54,060 nucleotides of DNA from the NCBI GenBank assembly GCA_903899985.1, contig CAIULL010000270.1, positions 1 to 54,060 of the forward strand, in the 5' to 3' direction. A model generated the notes under the pieces. The model was not told the origin of the DNA. It was given only the letters and a program-made list of their open reading frames with translations, and ran no database searches. This document shows positions 29,216 through 38,950 of this stretch, in pieces; position 1 is the first letter of the stretch, and each line of letters opens with the position of its first letter. The translations under genes were made by a program, and so were the position numbers. Origin of the DNA: an uncultured Schlesneria sp. Its GTDB lineage: Bacteria > Planctomycetota > Planctomycetia > Planctomycetales > Planctomycetaceae.

Positions 29216-31548
29216 CAGGGAACCAGCAGAAACTCACTCGTATTCAGCAGCGTATGACACACGCGCGAGAACCCTCGCTTCTCGGCTTCTTCAACGGAAC
29301 ATTGCGCGTCATTCTGCCTGTGGTAATCGGCTTCCAAAGTCATTGCGTTCTGACACCAATCGACCTCACGCGCCGTTGGCATACGTCCCAGCACGATTTC
29401 GAATGCGGTCGTGATCCAGCGATCTTTTGGTTCAACCGTTTTTATAATGCGATCAGCAAGTGCACCCGCCTGCTCCAAAACAAACGCATCGTTGAGCATC
29501 GTCAGTGATTGAAGCACTACTGCCGACGTACTTCGTTCAGAACAGTTCGTCGTCAGATTGGGTTGATCGAAAACACTCAGCAACGTCGGATGATAGTTAC
29601 GACGACCGAGCAAATAGATGGTTCGTCGGTATTGAGCCGTCGGTGTCGGTAGCCCCTCCTTCTTGATGACAAACGAGCCATCTGGACGTGGCTCAACCGG
29701 TACCGGTGCGCCGCCCATCGACCGATCAAGCATTCCCGACACGGTGAGTATCGCATCCCGTACCGATTCTGATTCCAGTCGCCGCACCCGCTGTTTCCAA
29801 AGCAACGCATTTTCAGGATCAATTCTCGCACAGCGTTCATCGACTCGGATCGATGATTGCCGATAAGCCGATGAGGTCATGACGCGAGTCAGAAATGGCT
29901 TCAAGCGCTGGCCATCGGTAATGAATGATGCACTCAGCCAATCCAGCAACTCGGGATGAGTCGGCTTTGTCCCCGTCACGCCAAAATTATCGGTCGTCTT
30001 CACGATCCCCCGTCCAAACAGATGCTGCCAGACCCGATTCACTCGCACGCGGATCGTCAATGATCCAGCTGGTGATTCAGGATCAGTAATCCATTTCGCC
30101 AGTGCAAACCTGCGGCCACTCGAACCAAATTGAGGAACGATGTCGACATCAGGCTTCTTCACAAACGCTAAGGCCGAGATCATCGCCGGTGTCACCTCTT
30201 CGCCCGGCGTCAGTGGATCGCCTCGGTTCAAGACGCGAGTCGCTGTCGGAGGCCCGCTATCGTACACCGCCTGCCAGTGCTGAAATGTTCGCTTTTGACT
30301 GGCAGCACTCGAGATCTGCTTTTCGAACTCGGCGATGCGGTCTTTCTCGGGTCCGGTCATGATCGCGGCGACTTCATCGGGCTTAACTTTCAACCCTTCT
30401 TCAAATTTACTCGCCAGATACTTCTGAACTTCCGACCGTTGATCTACCGGTGTGCGAGTCGCCGTCAGCGTGTCAGCTCGAATCGGTTCCGGCAGTTGAG
30501 CCAGTTTGGTGTCGAGCACCTGCTGCTCGAAGGGCTTGCGAACTTCCGCAATCTGACCTTTGAGCCCCGCAATCTGCTGATCAAGCTGCGACTTGTGATC
30601 GTCAATCCGCTTCTTCTCAGCAGCCGAAACATTCGGAATCTGCCGTGCTGCTGGCTGCAACCATTTGTCCGGATTAAAAGCAGGCTGAAAGAAAGACTGC
30701 CATTGATAGTAGTCAGTCTGCAGAAGCGGCTCGTATTTATGGTCGTGGCATTTGGCACACTGAATGGTCAAACCCAACAGGTTATTCATCACGACTTCAT
30801 GCGTCCGCTCCAGAATCTGATGATGAACGTCTCGACGATTCAATTCGTTGGCATTCGTGTCGTCCGCACTGTTTCGCAGGAATCCGGTCGCAACCAGCAG
30901 CGTCTGCATCTCAGGTGTGTACTGATCGGCATTCCGCCAATCGACGCATTCATCCCCGGCGAGTTGTTCGGTCAGAAACCGATCGAACGGCCTATCGCTG
31001 TTAAACGACGCAATCACATAATCCCGGTAAAGCCATTTGTTTTCAGTGGTGCTGATGATCCCCGCATCATTGTCCAGTCCCTGGACATCAACATACCCCG
31101 CATTGTCCAGCCAGTGCCGACCCCATCGTTCACCGAAATGGGGAGATTCCATTAACCGGCTGAGCAGTAGTTCATACGCGCGGGGTGACTCATCCTGGAC
31201 GAACGCATGAATTTCATCGGGCGAAGGAGGCAGTCCCAGCAGATCGAAGTAGACGCGGCGGACCAGTGAATACTTATCCGCATCGTTTGCCAGCGCCAAA
31301 CCCTTGCGTTCCAGCCCCTGAATGATGAACGCATCGATCTCGTTGCGTACTCGGCTCGCATCGACAACTTCAGGGACGTTGACACGGGCCAAAGGCTGAA
31401 ACGACCAGTGTTGTCGAGGTTCCGCAGCAGCAACGAATCGAGATTCTCTGCACACGAACGCCATCGCAAGCAGGCTGAAGAACGCTAAGTTGTTCCATCG
31501 ACAGAGCACGTGATTGACTCCTGCGAAAGAGTTCGACGCCGCAGTCAC
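29215..31548 (-). CDS. DUF1549-DUF1553 protein without the N-terminal cytochrome domain
   Basis: 777 aa. A signal-like hydrophobic stretch ('LAFFSLLAMAFV') leads directly to 'HWSFQPLARV' and DUF1549 ('LVRRVYFDLLGLPPSPDE', 'FGERWGRHWLDNAGY'). The haem c domain present in the two paralogues is absent, although the internal 'QCAKCHDHKYEP' element is kept. A coiled-coil-like linker (about 300-400) joins DUF1553 ('RVRVNRVWQHLFGRG', 'RRTIYLLGRRNYHP'). There is no beta-sandwich insert. It is the first gene of the pair with the DUF1501 gene at 27782. The role is inferred to be exported degradation or redox chemistry. Confidence 0.92.
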   Translation of the reverse strand: MTAASNSFAGVNHVLCRWNNLAFFSLLAMAFVCRESRFVAAAEPRQHWSFQPLARVNVPEVVDASRVRNEIDAFIIQGLERKGLALANDADKYSLVRRVYFDLLGLPPSPDEIHAFVQDESPRAYELLLSRLMESPHFGERWGRHWLDNAGYVDVQGLDNDAGIISTTENKWLYRDYVIASFNSDRPFDRFLTEQLAGDECVDWRNADQYTPEMQTLLVATGFLRNSADDTNANELNRRDVHHQILERTHEVVMNNLLGLTIQCAKCHDHKYEPLLQTDYYQWQSFFQPAFNPDKWLQPAARQIPNVSAAEKKRIDDHKSQLDQQIAGLKGQIAEVRKPFEQQVLDTKLAQLPEPIRADTLTATRTPVDQRSEVQKYLASKFEEGLKVKPDEVAAIMTGPEKDRIAEFEKQISSAASQKRTFQHWQAVYDSGPPTATRVLNRGDPLTPGEEVTPAMISALAFVKKPDVDIVPQFGSSGRRFALAKWITDPESPAGSLTIRVRVNRVWQHLFGRGIVKTTDNFGVTGTKPTHPELLDWLSASFITDGQRLKPFLTRVMTSSAYRQSSIRVDERCARIDPENALLWKQRVRRLESESVRDAILTVSGMLDRSMGGAPVPVEPRPDGSFVIKKEGLPTPTAQYRRTIYLLGRRNYHPTLLSVFDQPNLTTNCSERSTSAVVLQSLTMLNDAFVLEQAGALADRIIKTVEPKDRWITTAFEIVLGRMPTAREVDWCQNAMTLEADYHRQNDAQCSVEEAEKRGFSRVCHTLLNTSEFLLVP

Positions 31549-31621
31549 GGCTTATCTGGCCGTGATCTCCGTGCGAGCCTTTAAGTCACTTCTGACCTGG
31601 GCGTTGTATGTCCATCAAAAT

Positions 31622-32062
31622 TCACCAGGGATCGTTTTCGATCGTTCCTTCAAGCGATTTTTCGTATCCAGGGTACATCGAAAACGCCATCGATAGAAAA
31701 TAAAATGTGAACAAGGAAAGAAACACAATCAAATCCGTTCGTGTCGCCATTTGAACGCCCCCGGGTCCTGACTGCGCGAGAATCATCATCGAATCAATGC
31801 AAACGAGAACTAAGATGCCGATAAAAAACACCCCCAGTTGAAAAGTCCGCATCACGGTCCCGCAGTGATTCGACGAGATGAAGCGTTGGCCAACGTACAA
31901 GCGAATCAAAAACGCCGCAATCGGCACCCCGACACCAATAAGCTCGATCACACTCGGCGTGTTGGGGAAGAGCATTTCAGCAAAGAAAGGGATGAGCCAC
32001 ACAAAGGCTGGTAATAGCCCGTCCCATGTAATCAGTCGCAGCATCCAGCTAATCAGGCTCAT
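31622..32062 (-). CDS. Hypothetical membrane protein, four predicted TM helices
   Basis: 146 aa. Hydrophobic segments at about 7-31 ('LLPAFVWLIPFFAEMLF'), 36-55, 71-92 ('LGVFFIGILVLVCIDSMMIL') and 106-126 ('LIVFLSLFTFYFLSMAF') predict a small integral membrane protein with an acidic C-terminal tail. No family recognised. It lies between two DUF1549/DUF1501 operons on the same strand, 72 bases after the DUF1501 stop, so it could be the last gene of that transcript. GGAAG is found upstream of its ATG. Confidence 0.78.
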   Translation of the reverse strand: MSLISWMLRLITWDGLLPAFVWLIPFFAEMLFPNTPSVIELIGVGVPIAAFLIRLYVGQRFISSNHCGTVMRTFQLGVFFIGILVLVCIDSMMILAQSGPGGVQMATRTDLIVFLSLFTFYFLSMAFSMYPGYEKSLEGTIENDPW

Positions 32063-32134
32063 GTGCTCTGCGCTTCCCGCGTGTCAGATCGGAATCATCT
32101 TCATTGACGACCTGCCTTGATCAGTCAACGCCAC

Positions 32135-33571
32135 TCAACTCAACACATCCTTCACGACGTGTCCTGCGACGTCCGTCAGTCGATAATCACGACCACCATG
32201 CCGGTAGGTCAGTCGCGTATGATCAATCCCCATCAGATGCAAAATCGTGGCATGAAAATCGTGGACGTGAACGGGCTTCTCAACAGCCCGAATTCCATGT
32301 TCGTCGGTGGCCCCGTGAACGTAGCCCCGCTTCACTCCGGCTCCCGCCAGCCACGACGAAAAGCCCCAGTTGTGATGCTCGCGGCCAGGTGCATCAGCCG
32401 TGTTGTTGAACGGTGTCCGGCCAAACTCGCTGGTCCAGACAACCAGCACGTCGTCCATCATCCCTCGCTGCTTCAAGTCTTGCAGCAACCCGGCGATCGG
32501 TTGATCCACCTGAGGAGCCAGTCGGCCGTGATCGGCCATGTTCCCATGTGAATCCCAGTTGCCACTCGATCCCGTGTGAATCAATTCCACAAACCGGACA
32601 CCCCGTTCCACCAGTCTGCGGGCCGCCAGACATTGCCATCCGAATCCATCAGTGGTCCCTCGGTTCATTCCATAAAGCGCCAGCGTCTGGTCGGATTCAC
32701 CGCTCAGGTCCAATGCTGCAGGCATTTCGGTCTGCATCCCATGTGCGGTTTCGAAAGCCTTGATTCGCGTCATCAGTTGCGGGTCGTGCTGACGACTTGC
32801 CAGGTGAGCTTCGTTGAACGACCGCATCGCTTCCAGCTCCAGTTCCTGACGTCGCGTCGTGGGGACGCGACGAGTCAGATTGGCGACCGGTTCCGGGCCC
32901 GGCATCACACGCGTCCCCTGATGAGCACCCGGCAGGAAGTCGGATGCCCAGACTTGAGTTCCCGCGTAGGGCATCTGAGGCGCCAGCACGAGAAACGACG
33001 GCAAGTTCTGGTTCGAAGTCCCCAACCCGTAACTCATCCATGCCCCGATACTCGGACGGGCGAACGCGAACGACCCCGTATGCATCCCGAGCGTCGCGTT
33101 GTAATGATTGGAATGACTCGTATGCATCGAACGAATGAACGTGATGTCATCCGCCTGATTGGCGATATGCGGAAACAAATCGCTCACTTCGATCCCGCTT
33201 TGACCGCGTGGCGAAAACTTCCAGTCGGGCCGCTTCAGAAAAATCTTTTCATAGCCGGGCCGATTGCGAGTTTCCGGATGATCAAACACCACCTGCTTTC
33301 CATGATCAGCAATCAATTGCGGCTTGGGGTCGAACGAGTCGACGTGTGAAACACCACCACTCATGAACAGGAAGATGACCGACTTGGCCTTTGCCGGAAA
33401 ATGAGGGTCACGTGGCGCGACGGGATTATCGGCATCAGCCTGAGTCCCGAGTGCAGAACGACCGGCATCGGATGCGAGAAGCTCACTCAGTAGACCTGGC
33501 ATCAACATCGAACCCGCGACAGCAGACTGCACGAACTGTCGGCGATTTCCGCAATGACAAGGAGGTTTCAT
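32135..33571 (-). CDS. DUF1501 protein, third copy
   Basis: 478 aa from the ATG at 33571; the open frame extends 33 codons further into the upstream gene, which I discount. A Tat-like N-terminus carries 'GNRRQFVQSAVAGSML' preceded by CHC. Landmarks: 'FMSGGVSHVDSFDPKP', 'NWDSHGN', 'TSEFGRTPF' and 'GREHHNWGFS'. The Ser-His variants around the first block distinguish it from the other two copies, so it belongs to another subgroup. It follows the cytochrome/DUF1549/DUF1553 gene by four bases. Confidence 0.92.
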   Translation of the reverse strand: MKPPCHCGNRRQFVQSAVAGSMLMPGLLSELLASDAGRSALGTQADADNPVAPRDPHFPAKAKSVIFLFMSGGVSHVDSFDPKPQLIADHGKQVVFDHPETRNRPGYEKIFLKRPDWKFSPRGQSGIEVSDLFPHIANQADDITFIRSMHTSHSNHYNATLGMHTGSFAFARPSIGAWMSYGLGTSNQNLPSFLVLAPQMPYAGTQVWASDFLPGAHQGTRVMPGPEPVANLTRRVPTTRRQELELEAMRSFNEAHLASRQHDPQLMTRIKAFETAHGMQTEMPAALDLSGESDQTLALYGMNRGTTDGFGWQCLAARRLVERGVRFVELIHTGSSGNWDSHGNMADHGRLAPQVDQPIAGLLQDLKQRGMMDDVLVVWTSEFGRTPFNNTADAPGREHHNWGFSSWLAGAGVKRGYVHGATDEHGIRAVEKPVHVHDFHATILHLMGIDHTRLTYRHGGRDYRLTDVAGHVVKDVLS

Positions 33572-33575
33572 GATC

Positions 33576-36500
33576 TCAGTCCAGGTAAAGGAATTGATTG
33601 CTCGAAAGCAGAATCCGCGAACAGGCTGACCACAAGGCGAGTGGTTGTTCGGCCGCCGGAGTCTCTGCAATCGCTTCTCGGTATTTTTTCAGAAATGCGT
33701 TGGCCGCATCGCGTTCACTCTCCGTCGGCAATCGCTGAAACACGATCCGAAACAGTTCATTCAGCCGGCTGGCATCGTCCGGCTGACCAAGGATTCGGCG
33801 AGCCACTTTTTCCGCCTGCCCGTGAAAGAACGGATCATTCAGGAAGTACAACGATTGAGTCGGCACGGTGGTGATCTGCCGCAAAGGTGTTGTTGCGTTC
33901 GGATCAGCACCGTCGAACAGACCCATAAATGGCTGGCGGCGGTTGCGAAGAGTCATTTGATACACGCTGCGCTTGTCAGTCTCCGCGACCCCTGTAAAGG
34001 GGACATGCTGCGAATACGACCAGCTTCCCGCCGGAGGAATCGGATACGCTGTTCCGGGACTGAGGTCAATCTGCTGGCTGGCCACCAGCAGGCTGTCCCT
34101 CAGTTCTTCGGCACTCATTCGCTGCCGGTCGAAATGCCAGTAAAGATGATTGTTCGGATCGACGTTCATTCCCTGCTCGTGTTGCGTCATTGATGGTTGA
34201 CCCGACGCCTGACGATACGTCGCCGACATCAGGATCAGGCGGTGCATCGCCTTGATACTCCATCCCGATTTCACGAACTGATCCGCCAGCCAGTCGAGCA
34301 ATTCAGGATGAGTCGGCAATTGGCCGCGAGTCCCAAAATCGTTCGGTGTCTGCACCAGCCCCTTACCAAAATGATGCTGCCAGATCCGATTGACCATGAC
34401 GCGCGCGGTCAAAGGATTGGCAGGGTCGGTGACCCATTTCGCCAGTTGAAGACGCCCGCTACCTGCATCAGCGGGAAGCGCCTCTCCGCCGAATAGTTCC
34501 AGCCAGCGCCGTGGAACTTCGTCACCCAGTTTCTCCGGATCACCTCGTAGATGCAGCCGGGCATTACCCGGCGTTCCTTCCATCACGGCATACGCCACCT
34601 CACGCAGCGGAGCATGCGCGACAAGATCGGCTCGTCGTGCGGTTAACTCGGTTCGCTTGGTACTGGTCTCGGCCAGAACCTTCAGCTTGGCCGAATAGTC
34701 ACCATCCCGCAAATCAAAACTCCAACCAACACCATCAGGACCGCCCGGATGAGCATCAACAATCCGACCAGTGATCCGAATGGAACCTTCGATGGGACTG
34801 ACCCAGCCGATGGCGACAGGACCATCCGGGGCCGGATGCACAAACACCGTTTGAGGAGCCAACTTCGTCCAGACCGGGATCGGTTCTTTTGTCGAATTCA
34901 CCAGCACTGCCGGATTATCACCGTTTCGCCAGACATGCAGACCCGGCTTACCCATCAAGTCACGAACCGGTTCGGGTAAGAGGCCCGGACCACCTCGACC
35001 GTCCAGAAATAACCAGGTCGTCGGATTCCCAAGTCGATCGGCATGCGGGTTGGCGGCCAGAAAATCATTCACCACGTCGGGTGCCAGACTCCAGCGACGC
35101 TGCATGCCGCCGATCTCGGCAATCTCCCAATCGATCAACGTGGTGTCCGCACCATAGTTCGACTGAGGATCAATCGTCAGCTGGATCATCTGGCCGACTT
35201 TCACGTCGACAGAATCCAGCATCTGACCTGGTGAAGACTCAAATGTCTGAGCACCCCCATCCGCGATCACGCCCCGCGCCAAACCCCGAACGGGGGTTGT
35301 GGCTGCCGACTTGAATTCCGCTGCCTGAGCCTGCTGGAGATCGGCAAACTGCTTCAGTTCCGCGTCGATCGACGCGAGTTGTCTGTCATAAGGCTCGACC
35401 GTCTTCGCCCATTCACTGGGAGGAAGCAACGGGACCAGGTCACGAGGTTGCTGCTTCGCTTCACAGCCAGGAAAGGCAAACTTCGTACTGTTCAGAATCC
35501 CGTAAAGAGCATAGTAGTCGTTGTTAGAAATGGGATCATATTTATGATCGTGGCAGCGAGCACACGCGATCGATAAGCCGAGGAACGTCTTCCCCATCGT
35601 GTCGATGGTATCCTCAAACGTCAGATGCATGTGCTTGTCGCTGTCGTGATCAAAGCGACGGGCGATCGCCAGAAATCCGGTGCTGACAACACCCGCCGCA
35701 TATTGATCTGCCGGATCGTTCGCATGAATCAGGTCGCCAGCAAGTTGCTCGCGAACGAACTGGTCATAAGCAAGATCTCGATTGAATGATTCAATCACCC
35801 AGTTTCGATAGCGCCAGGCCTGCGGGATTGGATGGTCTGTATTCTCACCCGCCGTATCAGCGTACCGGACAAGGTCCAGCCAGTGTCGTCCCCATCGCTC
35901 GCCATAACGGGGCGATTCGAGCAGCCGATTGATCAGCGACGAATAAGCCGTCGGTGACGAATCCGCCAGGAATGCATCGACTTCCTCAAGCGTCGGCGGT
36001 AACCCGATCAGGTCATAAGTGACTCGACGAATCAACGTCTGACGATCCGCCTCGGGTGATGCCGTCAGTCCTTCAGCAAGCCGCCGAGCCTGGATAAAGC
36101 GATCGATCTCATTCGCGATCGCCACGGTGTTTTCGAGGGTCGGGATAGCCACCGATTTCAGAGGTTGAAACGACCACCAATCCCGTAGTTCCTGCTCAGT
36201 CATCCCACCACGGCGAACAGCCTCGACACGCGGATCATGAGCTCCTCGGCGAACCCATTCTGTCAGCAGAGCAATCTCGGCCTCAGGCAGTTTTCCGCCA
36301 GAATCCTCCGGCGGCATTTTGAGATCATCGTTCTGATAGCGAATCGCCGTGATCAGCAGGCTTTCGTCGACATTGCCCGGCTTGATCGCCGGACCTGAAT
36401 CGCCCCCTTTTTGCCAGCCAGGCTTAGAATCCAGTGCCAGACCGTTTTGTGTCTTGCCCAGCTTGGAGGAATGGCAGGCTTCACATCGCTGGATCAGTAT

Positions 36501-36641
36501 GGGGCGGATCTTCGCTTCAAAGAATTCATCATCGGTTTCCGCCTGAAGCTGATTCGCCGTCGTGACCAGCAGAATCAGCGCGACGAGGCCGCATTGAAAA
36601 CTCCGCCATCGAACCGAATTGAACCTTACCACACCGATCAT
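33576..36641 (-). CDS. PSCyt1-DUF1549-DUF1553 protein, 1021 aa
   Basis: A signal peptide ('CGLVALILLVTTANQLQAE') is followed by a cytochrome c-type domain with CEACH near residue 54. DUF1549 follows ('LIRRVTYDLIGLPPTLEE', 'YGERWGRHWLDLVRYADTAGEN', 'CARCHDHKYDPI'). The middle region (about 450-690) is a beta-rich insert ('VDVKVGQMIQLTIDPQSNYGAD'), different from the one in the copy at 4265. DUF1553 closes it ('RVMVNRIWQHHFGKG', 'KRSVYQMTLRNRRQPF'). First gene of an operon with the DUF1501 gene at 32135. Members are thought to work in the periplasm or the enlarged planctomycete cell envelope. Confidence 0.93.
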   Translation of the reverse strand: MIGVVRFNSVRWRSFQCGLVALILLVTTANQLQAETDDEFFEAKIRPILIQRCEACHSSKLGKTQNGLALDSKPGWQKGGDSGPAIKPGNVDESLLITAIRYQNDDLKMPPEDSGGKLPEAEIALLTEWVRRGAHDPRVEAVRRGGMTEQELRDWWSFQPLKSVAIPTLENTVAIANEIDRFIQARRLAEGLTASPEADRQTLIRRVTYDLIGLPPTLEEVDAFLADSSPTAYSSLINRLLESPRYGERWGRHWLDLVRYADTAGENTDHPIPQAWRYRNWVIESFNRDLAYDQFVREQLAGDLIHANDPADQYAAGVVSTGFLAIARRFDHDSDKHMHLTFEDTIDTMGKTFLGLSIACARCHDHKYDPISNNDYYALYGILNSTKFAFPGCEAKQQPRDLVPLLPPSEWAKTVEPYDRQLASIDAELKQFADLQQAQAAEFKSAATTPVRGLARGVIADGGAQTFESSPGQMLDSVDVKVGQMIQLTIDPQSNYGADTTLIDWEIAEIGGMQRRWSLAPDVVNDFLAANPHADRLGNPTTWLFLDGRGGPGLLPEPVRDLMGKPGLHVWRNGDNPAVLVNSTKEPIPVWTKLAPQTVFVHPAPDGPVAIGWVSPIEGSIRITGRIVDAHPGGPDGVGWSFDLRDGDYSAKLKVLAETSTKRTELTARRADLVAHAPLREVAYAVMEGTPGNARLHLRGDPEKLGDEVPRRWLELFGGEALPADAGSGRLQLAKWVTDPANPLTARVMVNRIWQHHFGKGLVQTPNDFGTRGQLPTHPELLDWLADQFVKSGWSIKAMHRLILMSATYRQASGQPSMTQHEQGMNVDPNNHLYWHFDRQRMSAEELRDSLLVASQQIDLSPGTAYPIPPAGSWSYSQHVPFTGVAETDKRSVYQMTLRNRRQPFMGLFDGADPNATTPLRQITTVPTQSLYFLNDPFFHGQAEKVARRILGQPDDASRLNELFRIVFQRLPTESERDAANAFLKKYREAIAETPAAEQPLALWSACSRILLSSNQFLYLD

Positions 36642-36979
36642 CGTTCAGCCTTTCCCCGCGGTAACGAGAATTGCCAATCCGTAAATTGGATTAGTCACTC
36701 CGCAACCTCTATCGTCGAGAACAAGGTCACCAAAATCAATCCCCGTAAGGTAATTCATCGTCTCCGACCCGTGCTTCATCGGTGCTATCTGAGGCAAACT
36801 CTTTCGGGTTCAAACCTCTTTCATTCGATTTGAGCGACTCTGGGAATTGCTTGCGCAATTTGAAGCGTGTCATTGGCCAAGCTTTCGCGAGTTTTCCAAA
36901 CACAAATACTCCAAAACCTGGCCCGCGCCGCGTGAATCGTTTGCACCAGAACGCGCGAGGTATTGGAATTTTCCGTCGG
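36642..36979. other. Intergenic region, nothing recognised
   Basis: This stretch lies upstream of the cytochrome/DUF1549 gene and downstream of the SGNH-type gene, both on the minus strand. It should contain the promoter of the former. Plus-strand open frames here continue antisense through the SGNH gene and are not credible. Confidence 0.45.
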
Positions 36980-38230
36980 TTACTGGCCTGGAATCTTCCC
37001 GCCGACAAACCACGGTTTGGACAGCGAATCCGTTTTGAAGTGAGTGAGCAGCAACCGGGCGACTTTCTCACGGCCGCTGTTGCTGGGATGAGTGCCGTCG
37101 GCGGCGAAATCGTCTCGCGTGTAGTTCAGGCCGTCGCACTTCCGCGACGTCGTGCCGTCGGCCCACAAGTAGGCGCCCCACAGAAGCAGCGGCGACTTGA
37201 CCTCACCCTGCTGCGGATCGAAGTTCAGATCGCGGCTCCCCTTGATCTGAGCCTGGATCAACCAACGGACGGCGAACGCCCCCTCGTAGGCATACGGTTC
37301 GGGGTTCAGCCGCGCCGTCGCGTGGCCGGCGTAGATCCGGCTGTCGAGGTACGCGATGCGCAAATTCGGGAACTTCGTCTTGGCGTTCTGCAACACGCGG
37401 TTCGTGTCGCTGACGAGCTTCTCACAGTGGTCCTTCAATTCGCCGGTCGGCGCGACGTTGGCCAGCTTGACCCAGGCCACCTGGACCTGCTCGGGCACAA
37501 CGCCGGCTTGTTCGATGCGACTCATCGCCACCTGCCACGGGCGGGCATTCGGATCGGTCCACTGAGCCATCGCCTGACCACCCTGGGCACAATCGACAAT
37601 CGTCAACAGCGGCGACTTCTGTGGGTCGGCGTCGGCAATTTGCTTGAAGCGGGAGAACTCTTGCGTGGCGTTGGACATGCTGATCGACACGAGCACGATT
37701 TTTCCATTCGCGGCTGGCTTGCCGTTGGCGTCGACGGGGACGATCCTGGCCAGTTCCTTTTCTGCCGCCTCGCGATGCGTTGCCGGAGGTTCGTTCTTGC
37801 CACCCCCATACAAGCCACCCTCCTCTCCCTTGTACTGATCGGTGGCCGACATTTCGTTCAGCGGCTTGAAACCGACCGACGTCTTGCCGCTGATCTCGGG
37901 CGGACCCTGCGGACGGCCGTTGCCGCCGTGATTGCCGAGCCGTAATGAATAGAGTACCGGCCCGCCACCACCCGGTTCGACGGTGATCGTCACCGCCGCC
38001 CCTTCCATGATCTCTTTGGACGCCAGTCCGTCAGCCAATGGCTTACCTTGCTCGTCCAGGAACTTGGCCTCCTTAGCGACCTTCAGGTTCCGGTCCTGCC
38101 CTCCGGCGAAGACGACGATTGCCCCCTTGTCGGCGTCCACTTTCTTGATCTTCGCCTGAACCTCAAAACCGAGCAAAACGTCGGGCAACATCACCAGCCC
38201 GAGCAGGGCCGCAAAAAGCCGGGACAACAT
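36980..38230 (-). CDS. Secreted SGNH-hydrolase-like protein, 416 aa
   Basis: The signal peptide is 'MLSRLFAALLGLVMLPDVLLG'. A small N-terminal domain (about 22-100, 'FEVQAKIKKVDADKGAIVVFAGG') resembles short beta-barrel modules in planctomycete proteins. The second domain begins 'NGKIVLVSISMSNATQEF', where the first Ser or the N could fill the block I role, and ends with 'DDFAADGTHPSNSGREKVA', which holds the block V Asp-x-x-His pair. An esterase acting on polysaccharide acyl groups is likely. Its first 65 codons plus upstream bases are duplicated as a fragment near 42.9-43.1 kb. Confidence 0.82.
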   Translation of the reverse strand: MLSRLFAALLGLVMLPDVLLGFEVQAKIKKVDADKGAIVVFAGGQDRNLKVAKEAKFLDEQGKPLADGLASKEIMEGAAVTITVEPGGGGPVLYSLRLGNHGGNGRPQGPPEISGKTSVGFKPLNEMSATDQYKGEEGGLYGGGKNEPPATHREAAEKELARIVPVDANGKPAANGKIVLVSISMSNATQEFSRFKQIADADPQKSPLLTIVDCAQGGQAMAQWTDPNARPWQVAMSRIEQAGVVPEQVQVAWVKLANVAPTGELKDHCEKLVSDTNRVLQNAKTKFPNLRIAYLDSRIYAGHATARLNPEPYAYEGAFAVRWLIQAQIKGSRDLNFDPQQGEVKSPLLLWGAYLWADGTTSRKCDGLNYTRDDFAADGTHPSNSGREKVARLLLTHFKTDSLSKPWFVGGKIPGQ

Positions 38231-38483
38231 CGGAAGGCTCCTTGTCTAGGTATCTAATTATCTAATTCTGGTGAGGATGGCAGAGTCGCGCGTGATCATT
38301 TCAACGCTCATCGACTCGGAAAGTTCCGCGTCCATTTCATACCATATTCGTGAGGATGTCTTTGCGAAAAACTCATGTCACAATTCCAAATGCTGAGAAG
38401 TCATCGGAACTGAGGTCTCCGTCACAATATCAATCCGCCATGATCCTCAGTACCCGCCCATTTCGATAAATTGAAATTGCAAA

Positions 38484-38618
38484 GGTGCCAGGAACCGTTC
38501 TTATGAATGTTCTGGTCGCCGACGCGGAAAAGTCCTGTTTATTGACATGTTTTGACGTTCATTGTCGTTTTTGTACTCATCTGCGAGTTCCTCAAACAGG
38601 GTTTTGGTTCCTGGCACC
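38484..38618 (+). repeat. Element R, copy 1 (135 bp, perfect 13-bp terminal inverted repeats)
   Basis: It starts GGTGCCAGGAACC and ends GGTTCCTGGCACC, an exact inverted match. It has no coding capacity. The interior ('CGTTCTTATGAATGTTCTGG...CCTGTTTATTGACATG') recurs at 39003 and 41845. This is the layout of a MITE-like non-autonomous element. I could not see a clear target-site duplication. Confidence 0.7.
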
Positions 38619-38664
38619 ATTGGTTTCAACACTTCCAAAAAATGAAAAGGTGTCGTGCCCTGCC

Positions 38665-38942
38665 TTTACGCCGAAGGCGTTGCATATCAAAGCCCAGGGT
38701 TGACCGCCTTGCGATGTACCCTGGGTCGCGATTGTTGAGATTGGTTTTACCCCAACGGGGTTACATCATTCTTCGCACAATTCAAATCCGCGACATTCAA
38801 GTGGATCGGATCATCAATAAATTGAATTGAAAAAAACGATGTAACACCTTCGGTGTAAAACACCCTTCACGGGACCTTACCCAGGGTGCGCTCGCTGACG
38901 CTCCCGACCCTGGGCTTTGATATGCAACGCCGTTGGCGTAAA
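38665..38942 (+). repeat. Element P, copy 1 (278 bp, long imperfect palindrome)
   Basis: Terminal arms TTTACGCCGAAGGCGTTGCA... and ...TGCAACGCCGTTGGCGTAAA enclose further nested inverted repeats (CAAAGCCCAGGGT / ACCCTGGGCTTTG, and TTTTACCCCAACGGGG against CACCTTCGGTGTAAAA). The whole unit can fold into one long hairpin. It is about 90% like the copy at 41484, in the same orientation. Both give spurious open frames with the same translation (RRRRCISKPRVDRLA), which should not be annotated. Confidence 0.75.
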
Positions 38943-38950
38943 TGCAATTA

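Noticed and set aside
30277-31155. 292-codon plus-strand frame
   Set aside because: It is antisense to the DUF1549/DUF1553 gene at 29215-31548.
36782-37945. 387-codon plus-strand open frame
   Set aside because: It is antisense to the SGNH-type gene, is Arg-rich and has no motif; the minus strand has a signal peptide and catalytic DGTHP block.
38485-38830. Open frames encoding RRRRCISKPRVDRLA, also at 41433-41633
   Set aside because: They are translations of element P and recur because the DNA repeats, not because a protein is conserved.
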